Shown: positions 40,480 to 52,547, numbered from the stretch's first letter. The stretch: 64,000 bases of DNA from Asterias rubens (GCF_902459465.1 NC_047062.1:25971866-26035865); one strand, 5' to 3'. Numbers and translations are program-made. The notes: generated by a model from the letters alone, not told the origin.

Positions 40480-43400
40480 GACTGTCGGGCGGGCTGTCGG
40501 TATGACAGTACAAGACATACATTGTGTGGTGATTGTTTTGGTTAGTACCGTATACCGTTTCTGACATCGTAGAGTTTTAAAAATAAAGAAGAGGGGTAGG
40601 CCTATATAGAAAACAAATGGAGAAACACACAAATCACTTTACTAAACAAGCATAGTTCTTCTGTAAGCAGATTATCTGAAGAAGAAAACAAATCAAAAAT
40701 TTTTTATTGGATTTCGATAAAATAAACAATTGGCGTCATTAGGGGGTTAGCAACGTCCACACATTCAAAGTTTGATTGGCTGCATAATGCGCGACAGCAC
40801 CTTGGTAAACCATTACACGGTGCTGTGAAGGAAAAGGTCCCAAACGTCAAAAAGTATTTCAATATACCTTGCAGGACAATATTATTCACTTTTGGCCTTC
40901 TTCTTACATAATAGATGAGAATAGTCCAGCATAATTTGTGTTTGTAAACCCTGTTGAGCCTTTTGAATTGTAACGATGGGGCTTGTTCGTGAAATCCAAC
41001 AGAATAAGCAACATACTTGTTTGTTTGTTTATTTCGTTTTATGTTTATGGCAAGTGTTAATACAATAGGGACAACACCAGGGTTCTCGTATAGGGGTTGC
41101 GACCAAGCTCCATGTGTCTCAATCGTGGCGTTTGGTCAAGGGGCCCGCTTAAGGGGCCTGGGGTGGATTTCACAAAGAGTTAAGATAAGTCTTATCTTAG
41201 GACTACCCATACGTTTTTAATGTCTCCTGGGACTAGTCCTAAGTTAGGACTATAGTCCTAACTCTTTGTGAAATCGACCCCTGTTCAGCTGTTGGGTTTT
41301 AGCATGTCTGGATGGCATAATAGAAAAGCTCTCCTTGCAACAATATTTACATTTGTTTTTGTGAAACTTGGACTTGGTTGAGTTGCCGTGTAGGTTGTTT
41401 GATTTTGGTATAAGACCTGGTGGAGATTCTCTACTAATATCAAATAATATATGCCAAAATTTAGCATGTTTTGATATCAGCTTGTTAAAGGCCTATATAC
41501 TTCACGAGCGTCAATGAGATTTGAGAGTGATGTGTTTTAAGAAGTACTAATTTTTAATATTTGAATGATTAATTCATGCTGTTATAATTATGTTTATAGC
41601 ATAATGCTGAGTGTTACCTCGGCATCCTAGAACTTCAAACGCAAAATAAGGATGAGGTGTAACCCAAGTGAGTGTCATTATTCGAATGAATCTTGTCCTC
41701 AACATTTCAGGGAAGGTGACAGTTACTCGTTCACCACCAGCGACATTCCCGTTGAACTATAAAAGAAAAAACAAACAGGTTTTTGTTTTAGTCAGGATGA
41801 TTTCAAGTGAAGCAACTTTAATGCTGCCATCCAGCCAGGAACACCGGGGAGAACCCCTTCTCTTTTCGATAAGCGCACTGGGTTCTTTTACATGCGTTTA
41901 CACAACACATGGAATCAACTGATTTACGTCCCATCCGAAGGACGAAGCAATGTTTATGTGTCCTGCTTAAGGACGCAAGTGTCACGGCTGGGATATAAAA
42001 ACTTGTAGACATGTAAATCGGTCTCGAGTGTTGAGAAGAGATATCTGTATAAATCAAACATTTCAAATTGCCCATTAACTCCGAGGCAGTCGACACTCTA
42101 TCCCAGGTAACTAAATCAAATGCATAGCTTCGATAATCAAGACTAATAGGGAGATACAAGAAAAGGTCTCTGACCTGTATGGTATCTCCGTCCGCATTCT
42201 CCAAGTCATGCCAGCTTTCAGATTCTCCCGTTAAACTGTACTTAATGCTGAAGGTTTCCATGTAGTATCTTGTTTGACCCTGGACAATAAGTCCAGTAAC
42301 AACTGGGCGTGGTAGTCCAAGATCAACTTGAATCCAAGAGCCTTGTTCTTCGTCCGTTTCTGGTATCCACCAGCGGTTGTTTCCTGTTCAAAATAAACGT
42401 CACTGATTAATGACATTGTTAGTGGAACTAAGAAATCAACCTAAAAGCGTTAATAGACATGTTCATTTGTGTGTGTCTGTGTGTGTGGGGTGGGGGGGGG
42501 GGGGGGCAAGTAGGGACAAAAAAATAAATAACTTAACTGATAGTTGATACAAATCATATAATGCAGTTCCAAAACAGTGTGCAGGTTATAGTTTGCAAGG
42601 TAACAAAACATTGCAAATACAAGCAAATCATAGATAAGAGAATTTTTATAATATACAACCTTTCAACTGCATACAAAGACTAAATTTCCAACAGTGATTA
42701 AAAGTTATCAATTAAGGAGTTGTACACTGCATTCACAAATAAGGCTCTGTTGGTAGGCCCTACTCGTTAAATTATTTCCTGTACATGTATTATGTTTTAT
42801 TTCAGTGTAAATACCCAAAACATATTAATTGGGAGAAGCTACTCTAAGTTGGGAGAAGCTACTCTAAGCCGTTAAACAAATCAAAATCTAAATACAGGAT
42901 TGAAAATGTGGATGTAATTTAAATAATCACGCTTTCGTCATGAAACGGATATTTGAAGTAGGCCTATCCTAGACACTGGACACTATTGGTAATTGTCAAA
43001 AACAAGTCTTCTCACTTGGTGTATCTAATCATATGTACAAAACAACAAACCTGTGAAAATTTGAGCTCAATTGGTCATCGAAGTTGCGAGATAATAATGA
43101 AAGAAAAAACACCCTTGTCACACGAAGTTGTGTGCTTTCAGGTGCTTGATTTCGAGACCTCAAGTTCTAAACTTGAGGTCTCGAAATCAAATTCGTGGAA
43201 AATCACCTATTTCTCGAAAACTACGTCACTTCAGAGGGAGCCATTTCTCACAATGTTTTATGCCATCAACCTCTCCCCATTACTCAATACCAAGTAAGGT
43301 TTTATGCAAACAACTATTTTGAGTAATTACCAATAGTTTATACTGCCTTTAAAAGAAGACTGTTGCGGAGGTTTTTGGTTGATCTGAGATTTCCTCAATA

Positions 43401-46400
43401 AATTCACAAAGGTTTATGGCCTCAGTCTGAGTTCTCGTTCAATGTGAACAACACCAAGATCACTCTAAACGCTTATCTGACATTGTGTTTCAAAGATAAG
43501 TTTTGATGAGTTTAAAACTGGGAAAGCTGCGCTCGCAAGCAGCACTTGATTCTGAAACTGCCACTGCAATATTCGCAGACGTAATAACTCTGAAAATACA
43601 TCCTTGTATGGATCTAAAAATGCAGTAAACAGAAGAAGAGAGCCTCTGCCTCTTCATAAGTGTTGGAGGGGGAGGCAAAGAAATGCGCTTTGATGTGGAG
43701 AAGAATTGGTCTTTAAGCTACCTTTAATTTCGTTCATCATTTTGCTTTTTAAATCTCTGTTATGTATATGTTGTGTTAACGGAGCCGTTGGTGTGCGTTT
43801 AAACACTTTAACTTAACTTTTGTGACTTCCTGATGGGCAACCTTGTACTCTTTGTATAATGCAAGCCACTATATGGAAATGCGTTTACTGCCAATACGAT
43901 GTCGCGCACGTTTCCGTGCACTGATAAGCCATGACTTTTGTGACTTCCTGATGGGCAACCTTGTACTCTTTGTATAATGCAAGCCACTATATGGAAATGC
44001 GTTTACTGCCAATACGATGTCGCGCACGTTTCCGTGCACTGATTAGCCATGACTAGGCTGTAAACATAAAATGAAACTTTTACTTTTACGATATTAAGAC
44101 TGTACCTTTCTGTGATTTTTATATGGGAGGGGGGGGGGCAAGAGAGGGGGGGGAGGGCGAGGGTTCTGAGCGCGGGCGATGCCCCCCCCCCCCGCCCAAA
44201 AAGGATAACTATAAATAAAAGTGAAATCAGGCAAAACCAATAACTTCAAATAGCACTCATGTAAATCCAATTCAATTTCTAAGTTAAGACCAACTCGACC
44301 GAACCAAGGCAACGCGTTCCTTTAAACGAACATTGAGCATGACTTGCCCTCATTGAGTCGAGCGTTTGGAGGTGAGTACGTTGACGCCCATGATGATGAT
44401 CCTGTAATGCTCCCATCAGGGATCGCCCCACTCTCCATTCCTAGTGGTCTACTGGAACATGCTGGTCCTGAAAGTCGATAAAGAAGTAATAAATCTAAAG
44501 TGAAAATTAGTACATTTCTTGCCTTTTTAGATACTTCATTCTATTTTCTATGTTTTAAACAAAACGGGTAGACAAAATTAGAATAGGCCTATAATGGCTA
44601 TATTTAATAAAAAATAACAGAAAAAGTTTGCAATAAAATAACCTTTTGTTTGTAATAAAACAACTTTTTTGTCGCATTTTGGCTCAATTCAACTGCATCA
44701 AACAGAACAATCAAATTTGAATAAGAGTTAAATTGCTGTATATTTAATATTGTTTGTATGTATGTGTTGTTGTTTGGGGGGGGGGGTGTGGATGGAAGGA
44801 TGTGAAAAGAGGGGTGTGGAAGGTGGGGCCTTTTCAAGTTGGTAGATGATAAGATTATGTAACCCATCGTTGCATGAAATGGGGGTCTGAACCCCCTTGG
44901 ATGGTCCATTTTAAGATATAACGAAATTTGACTCCCCCAGATCGTTGCACCTTGGAGAAATTAATAAAATGAGCCATAATCCGTTGACACATTCCCTCAA
45001 TGATGGGTTTTAGACATGACGGATAAAGATGGGTAAATCGACTTTAGTTTTTGACTGATCATTGCCGAGATATTTCTTCGTGCAATACAAGCAAACTTTC
45101 TCTAATTTCTAGATACAAATGACCTTTGAAAATATGTGAAATTCAGATAAAATGACGGGCAAAATGTGGACCGGGCATCCTCACAGCACTTAAGGGACGA
45201 ACAAATCATTGATTTCTCAGATTGAACCATCTCAATGTTCTTCTGCGATTGTTTTGTGCTTAAAATTGTCTTTATTAAGCATTGTTATATAATTTGGCAA
45301 AACAAACTATATTGTTACAATGTCAACTTCTTTTAAAGGCAATATTATTAGGTAACAACAATATCTTATTTTCCTTTCATATAATTCACCAAAAACATTG
45401 AAATCAGCCAATAAAATGTCAACGTTCTTGGTCCTTGTGTTCTCAGGGAGTTCTGTAAACCTGAAGACGTTTTTGCACACAATCTTAAGGCGCTCCGTAT
45501 AGGCATTTTGTATTTCTGATCTTTCCACTCCAATTGACACCGAGTGAACAATAAAAACCCTACTGGAAAGATCCGATCTTTTCTTTTCAACAAAAACAAG
45601 CATGGGTATGGAACACTACTTTTTTACAAAATGATCTTTGATAAACAATCGTGATTGGAATTATGAACTGAATTTAAATAGTCACCGTCTGAATATGATC
45701 CTTTGGTTTCCTGGGTGCTGATTGGATGGGACAGACCAAGTCCTGCAACAAGAACAGATACAGCAACAAACATAAAACTGACAGAAAGTAGGTTTTGGAG
45801 CATGGCCAGAGCCACGCTCCCTACAAAAATCATAGTCTGGATGGCATAATAGAAAAGCTCTCCTTGCAATAATATTTACATTTGTTTTTGTGAAACTTGG
45901 ACTTGGTTGAGTTGCCGTGTAGGTTGTTTGATTATGGTATAAGACCTGGTGGAGATTCTCTATACTAATATCAAATAATATATGCCTAAATTTAGCATGT
46001 TTTGATATCAGCTTGTTAAAGGCCTATATACCAAGGAATGGTATTCACGAGCGTCAATGAGATTTGAGAGTGATGTGTTTTAAGAAGTACTAATTTTTAA
46101 TATTTGAATGATTAATTCATGCTGTTATAATTATGTTTATAGCATAATGCTGAGTGTTACCTCGGCATCCTAGAACTTCAAACGCAAAATAAGGATGAGG
46201 TGTAACCCAAGTGAGTGTCATTATTCGAATGAATCTTGTCCTCAACATTTCAGGGAAGGTGACAGTTACTCGTTCACCACCAGCGACATTCCCGTTGAAC
46301 TATAAAAGAAAAAACAAACAGGTTTTTGTTTTAGTCAGGATGATTTCAAGTGAAGCAACTTTAAAGACACTGGACACTATTGGTAGTTGTCATTATTTCA

Positions 46401-49400
46401 CTTGGTGTATCTCAACATATGCTGAAAAGAACAAACCTGTCAAAATTTGAGCTCAATTGGTCGTCGAAGTTGCGCGATAATGATGGGAGAATAAACACCC
46501 TTGCCACACGAAGTTGTGTGCTTTCAGATGCTCGATTTCGAGACCTAAAAATCTAACTTTGAGGTCTCGATACCAAGTTCGTGGAAAATTACTTCTTACT
46601 CCAAAACTACGTTACTTCAGAGGGAGCCGTTTCTCACAATGTTTCACCATCAACAGATCTCCATTATACTCGTAACCAAGTATGTTTTTATGCTAAAAAT
46701 TATTTTGAGTAATAGTTCTTAATAGTGTCCACTGCCTTTAGGGTAGTTATTGTTGAGAGCAACACAACAGTAACTATTATTTGATGTTATTCAATCATAC
46801 AGATAATTGATGGTTATTTTGATGACTGTAGAAGTGTGGAGTTGAAGCTGCGTCGATCGACCGTCAATATTTATAAGGTTTACCCACACAAACATAAGGT
46901 TTACCCACACAAATATCGGTAAACAATATATTGAAGATATAATAATAATATTAATAACCGTATTTATAATGCCCTTTTTTGCCAAAGGATAGAAAGAATA
47001 TAGTGACCTCTAAAATATCACCAAAATCCGTCTCTAAGTGACGCAATCTCAGCTCCCTTGGGATTATAGTAGCCTGTGCTGCCACGTAAAAAGCGCACCA
47101 AGCTAACTCAATCTCTCGGCCCTTTTACATGTATATGTTTACCCGGTGAAGATAGATTCTTTAAGTGGTGAGTGTCTTTATCAAGGACACAAATGTCATG
47201 ACCAGGACTCGAACCCACATCCTGACTAGCCACCACAACTTGAGCCTGATGCACTAAACCGCTCGGCTCTTACACGCCACGTAATAACTTTTGCCCTTGA
47301 CCGTCGTAGGGTTAATTACGTGCCTACGTTTATGCTAAATATTATGAAAATGCATGTAAACCTTTAACAATTATACACTAAACATCGTCCGACAGTCATC
47401 AAAAATAGTCATTGTATGATTTTGTGTTACAATTAACTATATAGTAGTTAGGCTAAAAAAATCATACCCACACATTATTGGTAAACAATATTATTGAATA
47501 TAATAATAGTAATAACCGTATTTATAATGCGCCCTTTTGCCAAAGGATACAAAGCGCCAGGTTTTATTACTGCAAGGAGTGGGACAAATTTTTAGATATA
47601 AGAGCAATCCTTAGAAACCATGTAACTAGGTGCTGTGGCGCAAAATGCTGCCATCCAGCCAGGAACACCGGGGAGAACCCCTTCTCTTTTCGATAAGCGC
47701 ACTGGGTTCTTTTACATGCGTTTACACAACACATGGAATCAACTGATTTACGTCCCATCCGAAGGACGAAGCAATGTTTATGTGTCCTGCTTAAGGACGC
47801 AAGTGTAACGGCTGGGATATAAAAACTTGTAGACATGTAAATCGGTCTCGAGTGTTGAGAAGAGATATCTGTATAAATCAAACATTTCAAATTGCCCATT
47901 AACTCCGAGGCAGTAGACACTCTATCCCAGGTAACTAAATCAAACGCATAGCTTCGATAATCAAGACTAATAGGGAGATACAAGAAAAGGTCTCTGACCT
48001 GTATGGTTTCTCCGTCCGCATTCTTCAAGTCATGCCAGCTTTCAGATTCGCCCGTTAAACTGTACTTAATGCTGAAGGTTTCCATGTAGTATCTTGTTTG
48101 ACCCTGGACAATAAGTCCAGTAACAACTGGGCGTGGTAGTCCTAGATCAACTTGAATCCAAGAGCCTTGTTCTTCGTCCGTTTCTGGTATCCACCAGCGG
48201 TTGTTTCCTGTTCAAAATAAACGTCACTGATTAATGACATTGTTAGTGGAACTAAGAAATCAACCTAAAAGCGTTAATAGACATGTTCATTTGTGTGTGT
48301 CTGTGTGTGTGGGGTGGGGGGGGGGGCAAGTAGGGACACAAAAATAAATAACTTAACTGATAGTTGATTCAAATCATATAATGCAGTTCCAAAACAGTGT
48401 GCAGGTTATAGTTTGCAAGGTAACTAAACATTGCAAATACAAGCAAATCATAGATAAGAGAATTTTCATAAGGTACAACCTTTCAACTGCATACAAAGAC
48501 TAAATTTCCAACAGTGATTAAAAGTTATCAATTAAGGAGTTGTACACTGCATTCACAAATAAGGCTCTGTGGCTAGGCCCTACTCGTTAAATTATTGCCT
48601 GTACATGTATTATGTTTTATTTCAGTGTAAATACCCAAAACATATTAATTGGGAGAAGCTACTCTAAGTTGGGAGAAGCTACTCTAAGCCGTTAAACAAA
48701 TCAAAATCTAAATACAGGATTGAAAATGTGGATGTAATTTAAATAATCACGCTTTCGTCATGAAACGGATATTTGAAGTAGGCCTATCCTCTAAATTCCA
48801 CTGCTTGCTTAAAGACACTGGACACTATTGGTAATTGTCAAAAACAAGTCTTCTCACTTGGTGTATCTAATCATATGCACAAAACAACAAACCTGTGAAA
48901 ATTTGAGCTCAAATGGTCATCGAAGTTGCGAGATAATAATGAAAGAAAAAACACCCTTGTCAAACGAAGTTGTGTGCTTTCAGGTGCTTGATTTCGAGAC
49001 CTCAAGTTCTAAACTTGAGGTCTCGAAATCAAATTCGTGAAAAATCACCTATTTCTCGAAAACTACGTCACTTCAGAGGGAGCCATTTCTCACAATGTTT
49101 TATGCCATCAACCTCTCCCCATTACTCAATACCAAGTAAGGTTTTATGCAAACAACTATTTTGAGTAATTACCAATAGTTTATACTGCCTTTAAAAGAAG
49201 ACTGTTGCGGAGGTTTTTGGTTGATCTGAGATTTCCTCAATAAATTCACAAAGGTTTATGGCCTCAGTCTGAGTTCTCGTTCAATGTGAACAACACCAAG
49301 ATCACTCTAAACGCTTATCTGACATTGTGTTTCAAAGATAAGTTTTGATGAGTTTAAAACTGGGAAAGCTGCGCTCGCAAGCAGCACTTGATTCTGAAAC

Positions 49401-51813
49401 TGCCACTGCAATATTCGCAGACGTAATAACTCTGAAAATACATCCTTGTATGGATCTAAAAATGCAGTAAACAGAAGAAGAGAGCCTCTGCCTCTTCATA
49501 AGTGTTGGAGGGGGAGGCAAAGAAATGCGCTGTGATGTGGAGAAGAATTGGTCTTTAAGCTACCTTTAATTTCGTTCGTCATTTTGCTTTTTAAATCTCT
49601 GTTATGTTTGTGTTGTTTTAACGGAGCCGTTGTTGTGCGTTTAGACACTTTATCTTAACTTTTGTGACTTCCTGATGGGCAACCTTGTACTCTTTGTATA
49701 ATGCAAGCCACCATATGGAAATGCGTTTACTGCCAATACGATGTCGCGCACATTTCCGTGCACGGATTAGCCATGACTAGGCTGTCCACATAAAATGAAA
49801 CTTTTACTTTTACGATATATAGGACTGTACCTTTCTGTGATTTTTATATGGAGGGGGGGGGGGCAAGAGAGAGGGGGGAGGGCGAGGGTTCTGAGCGCGG
49901 GCGATCCCCCCCCCCCGCCCAAAAAGGATAACAAAAAGTAAAAGTGAAATCAGACAAAACCAATAACTTCAAATAGCACTCATGTAAATCCAATTCAATT
50001 TCTAAGTTAAGACCAACTCGACCGAACCAAGGCAACGCGTTCCTTTAAACGAACATTGAGCATGACTTGCCCTCATTGAGTCGAGCGTTTGGAGGTGAGT
50101 ACGTTGACGCCCATGATGATGATCCTGTAATGCTCCCATCAGGGATCGCCCCACTCTCCATTCCTAGTGGTCCACCGGAACATGCTGGTCCTGAAAGTCG
50201 ATAAAGAAGTAATAAATCTAAAGTGAAAATTAGTACGTTTTTTGCGTTTTTAGATACTTCATTCTATTTTCTATGTTTTAAATAAAACGGGTAGACAAAA
50301 TTAGAATAGGCCTATAATGGCTATATTTAATAAAAAATAACAAAACAAATTTGTAATAAAATAACCTTTTAGTTGCTATAAAACAACTTTTTGTCGCATT
50401 TTGGCTCAATTCAACTGCATCAAACAGAACAATCAAATTTGAATGAGAGTTAAATTGCTGTATATTTAATATTGTTTGTATGTGTTGTTGTTTGGGGGGA
50501 GGGGTGTGGATGGAAGGATGTGAAAAGAGGGGTGTGGAAGGTGGGGCCTTTTCAAGTTGGTAGATGATAGCATTATGTAACCCATCGTTACATGAAATGG
50601 GGGTCTGAAATCCCTTGGATGGTCCATTTTAAGATATAACGAAATTTGACTCCCCCAGATCGTTGCACCTTGAAGAAATTAATAAAATGAGCCATAATCC
50701 ATTGACACATTCCCTCAATGACGGGTTTTAGACATGACGGATAAAGATGGGTACATCGACTTTAGTTTTTGACTGATCATTGCCGAGATTTTTCTTCGTG
50801 CAATACAAGCAAACTTTCTCTAATTTCTAGATACAAATGACCTTTGAAAATATGTGAAATTCAGATAAAATGACGGGCAAAATGTGGACCGGGCATCCTC
50901 ACAGCACTTAAGGGACGAACAAATCATTGATTTCTCAGATTGAACCATCTCAATTTTCTTCTGCGATTGTTTTGTGCTTAAAGTTGTCTTTATTAATAAT
51001 TGGCAAAACAAACTATATTGTTACAATGTCAACTTCTTTTAAAGGCAATATTATTAGGTAACAACAATATCTTATTTTCCTTTCATATAATTCACCAAAA
51101 GCATTGAAATCAGCCAATAAAATGTCAACGTTCTTGGTCCTTGTTTTCTCAGGGAGTTCTGTAAACCTGAAGACGTTTTTGCACACAATCTTAAGGCGCT
51201 CCGTATAGGCATTTTGTATTTCTGATCTTTCCACTCCAATTGACACCGAGTGCAAAATAAAAACCCTACTGGAAAGATCCGATCTTTTCTTTTCAACAAA
51301 AACAAGCATGGGTATGGAACACTACTTTTTTACAAAATGATCTTTGATAAACAATCGTAAGAGAGATTGGAATAATGAACTGAATTTAAATAGTCACCGT
51401 CTGAATATGATCCTTTGGTTTCCTGGTTGCTGATTGGATGGGACAGACAAAGTCCTGCAACAAGAACAGATACAGCAACAAACTTAAAACTGACAGAAAG
51501 TAGGTTTTGGAGCATGGCCAGAGCCACGCTCTCTACAAAAATCATAGAAAGAATTCAAAGTGTGCTCTTCCAAGAAGGAAGCTATAAGAAAATAGGAAGA
51601 TTGTCACGTGACAACCCTAAAAGTAAACTGGTTACACAATGAGCACTGAGGGCCCACTGTGACCCCATAGGCCTACTTTACACTGATATTAACAAATAAT
51701 TGTTTTGGTTACAACTCAGTCATCTATGGACATACACTGAAGTTGATTCAATACTCACCGACTAGAAGTACACTCAGCAGCAGCATCGAACTAGCGAAGG
51801 CACAAGTAGACAT
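39172..51813 (-). CDS. Secreted protein with two F5/8C (discoidin) and two SRCR domains; 3' end not found
   Basis: I rebuilt eleven exons 5' to 3': 51759-51813 (signal peptide, AFASSMLLLSVLLVG), 51398-51454 (linker), 50071-50190, 47999-48207, 46161-46299 (F5/8C no. 1), 45686-45742 (linker), 44348-44467, 42175-42383, 41618-41756 (F5/8C no. 2), 40036-40344 (SRCR 1), 39172-39483 (SRCR 2). All junction phases match; the sum is 1726 nt, about 575 residues. F5/8C signatures are PLGMESGAIPDGSITGSSSW, NNRWWIPE, GSWIQVDLGLPRPVVTGLIVQGQ and RFIRIMTLTW. SRCR signatures are GRVEI, WGAVCDTHWD and VCRQLGF. F5/8C domains commonly bind glycans or lipids; SRCR domains bind microbes or proteins. A secreted recognition or adhesion role is inferred. 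The final SRCR exon ends in phase 1 at a good donor (CAAG/GTAAGT). If unspliced, translation stops at 39137. Further exons are expected downstream. Confidence 0.82.
40036..40344 (-). CDS. SRCR domain exon (first SRCR of the gene)
   Basis: This 309-nt phase 1-1 exon encodes DGIIRLAGGDDVLRGRVEIY, then AWGAVCDTHWDIQDATTVC, RQLGF, ATELPIVMDRVACKGTE, LSWCSFLCEENNPC and TAGVVCKP. It has seven cysteines, including the extra one in FLC. It is very close to the paralogue at 61462-61770. It has no in-frame stop and no suitable Met near its start, so a simple ORF scan misses it. Confidence 0.9.
40413..40480. repeat. (TGTC)n microsatellite
   Basis: An uninterrupted run of about 15-16 TGTC units in the intron just 5' of SRCR exon 40036-40344. 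Confidence 0.95.
41824..41996 (-). mobile_element. SINE family 1 fragment (unit A)
   Basis: The body segment (GGAACACCGGGG, CTTTTCGATAAGCGCACTGG) is in reverse orientation in the intron between F5/8C exons. The same copy is at 47646-47818 in unit B. In A it directly abuts the MITE-side sequence, where a 1.28-kb block is missing. Confidence 0.7.
42971..43348 (+). mobile_element. TTAA MITE (family 1), unit A
   Basis: Colinear with 48813-49190 in unit B. The left TTAA has been lost through a small deletion that joins GGCCTATCCT directly to AGACACTGG. Confidence 0.78.
43493..43579 (-). pseudogene. hAT-transposase dimerisation-domain remnant (unit A)
   Basis: The minus strand encodes SSAACERSFPSFKLIKTYL, matching the C-terminal dimerisation motif of hAT transposases and ZMYM1-like derivatives (A-x-x-E-R-S-F-S-x-L-K-x-I-K-T-x-L-R). 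Only this short block is recognisable, inside an intron. It is repeated in the duplicate at 49335-49421. Confidence 0.5.
45307..45603 (-). other. 98-codon intronic ORF of unknown meaning (unit A)
   Basis: The ORF (MLVFVEKKRSDLSSRVFIVH onward, ending VDIVTI) lies in the intron between the linker exon and the first F5/8C exon. I do not recognise it. The copy at 51013-51309 is also open with three amino-acid changes. Because the units are nearly identical, retention of the frame is weak evidence of coding. Confidence 0.25.
46365..46738 (+). mobile_element. TTAA MITE (family 1), absent from unit A
   Basis: TTAA at 46361-46364 precedes AGACACTGGACACTATTGG; the right end is ATAGTGTCCACTGCC then TTTA. 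It begins at the exact point where units A and B stop matching. Confidence 0.78.
47025..47280 (-). mobile_element. SINE family 2 copy, present only in duplication unit B
   Basis: It has the family body (CAGCTCCCTTGGGATTATAG, CAAGGACACAAATGTCATGA) and a tRNA-like head (AGAGCCGAGCGGTTTAGTGC on the minus strand). It sits in the 1.28-kb block missing from unit A. Confidence 0.6.
47646..47818 (-). mobile_element. SINE family 1 fragment (unit B)
   Basis: Duplicate of 41824-41996. In B it is preceded by the additional block containing a MITE and another SINE. Confidence 0.7.
48813..49190 (+). mobile_element. TTAA MITE (family 1), unit B
   Basis: Intact left TTAA (48809-48812) before AGACACTGGACACTATTGG; the right end is TATACTGCCT then TTAA. 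Confidence 0.8.
49335..49421 (-). pseudogene. hAT-transposase dimerisation-domain remnant (unit B)
   Basis: This is the copy of the 43493-43579 remnant carried by the duplication. The peptide is identical, so the fragment predates the duplication. Confidence 0.5.
51013..51309 (-). other. 98-codon intronic ORF of unknown meaning (unit B)
   Basis: Duplicate of 45307-45603 with three replacement differences (V/L, N/K, V/A) and no stop. It has no clear splice sites or family match and is probably intronic. Confidence 0.25.
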
Positions 51814-52543
51814 GGTGAGATGATTGTAGGTTCAAGAAATGACGGCACAATATTCTATCACAATGCTCGGGCACGGTCCTACTTAAAAATGACTGCTCAA
51901 ATATCAATGCACGGGCAAGTCCTATAGGCAATATGACAGCATAATGTTATATGTCAATGCACAGAACACCCCTATGATCTGAAACCCTACAACACAATTC
52001 TCAAGTACAACTTTGTCAATGATCAAAGTAGGTTAACTTGAATCCACTTACCGGAAAGTTTATTTTGAAAGACAATGACCGGAAACGACAAATCGGTTTC
52101 GGTGAGACTGCAGTTCCTATGTTTCAAGGTTGTTGGTTAAAGTCGTGATTGCGTGAAGGACGTCTCATTTGTGATTTTAGAAACCAAGTAACTTGTTGGA
52201 TCATTTTTTTCAAAGACAGAACAGGCAAATTATAAACCAGAAATTTGTCAATAATCAACAAATGTATTTATACTTCCAACTTCACAGTTCATTTCAAAGT
52301 TACCCATGTACGTAGGCCTGCTCGGAGTCCCAACAAGGCCTATGTATACTCGAATAATGAGCGAACACCTTTAACTACTGGTACCTGGCCAGTTCTTGGT
52401 ACCCGGCCAAAATGTATTCTTTACTACAACATTGACCTCGAGAAAGACTTTTTGATATCACCCATCAGAATGTCACCCATCACAACTTAACCTAGATGCG
52501 GAAAAGGTCGATACTTTTCAGCAATCACCTTTTAGTCTGTGAT
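51814..52543. other. Upstream region of the 39-52 kb F5/8C-SRCR gene
   Basis: This is the 5' flank of the signal-peptide exon on the minus strand and should hold the promoter. No TATA box or other motif is convincing. No coding signal. Confidence 0.4.
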
Positions 52544-52547
52544 TTAA

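Larger units (their letters stand above)
41307..45835 (-). repeat. Tandem duplication unit A carrying linker plus F5/8C exons
   Basis: This 4.5-kb unit is repeated head-to-tail as 45836-51547. Both begin at TCTGGATGGCATAATAG and end at CTACAAAAATCATAG. Exons inside (41618-41756, 42175-42383, 44348-44467, 45686-45742) match unit B nearly base for base. Unit A lacks a 1.28-kb segment present in B (46365-47645). It has its own 118-bp tandem repeat at about 43816-44051 that is single in B (about 49657-49775). Confidence 0.92.
45836..51547 (-). repeat. Tandem duplication unit B carrying linker plus F5/8C exons
   Basis: This is the second unit (5.7 kb) of the intragenic duplication, next to the signal-peptide exon. 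It holds exons 46161-46299, 47999-48207, 50071-50190 and 51398-51454. Its extra length is mainly the 46365-47645 block, which contains a TTAA MITE (46365-46738), a SINE (about 47025-47280) and unique DNA. Confidence 0.92.

Noticed and set aside
45624-45869. Second gene start with signal peptide (MLQNLLSVSFMFVAVSVLV)
   Set aside because: The hydrophobic stretch is better explained as the polypyrimidine tract and acceptor of the 57-nt linker exon.
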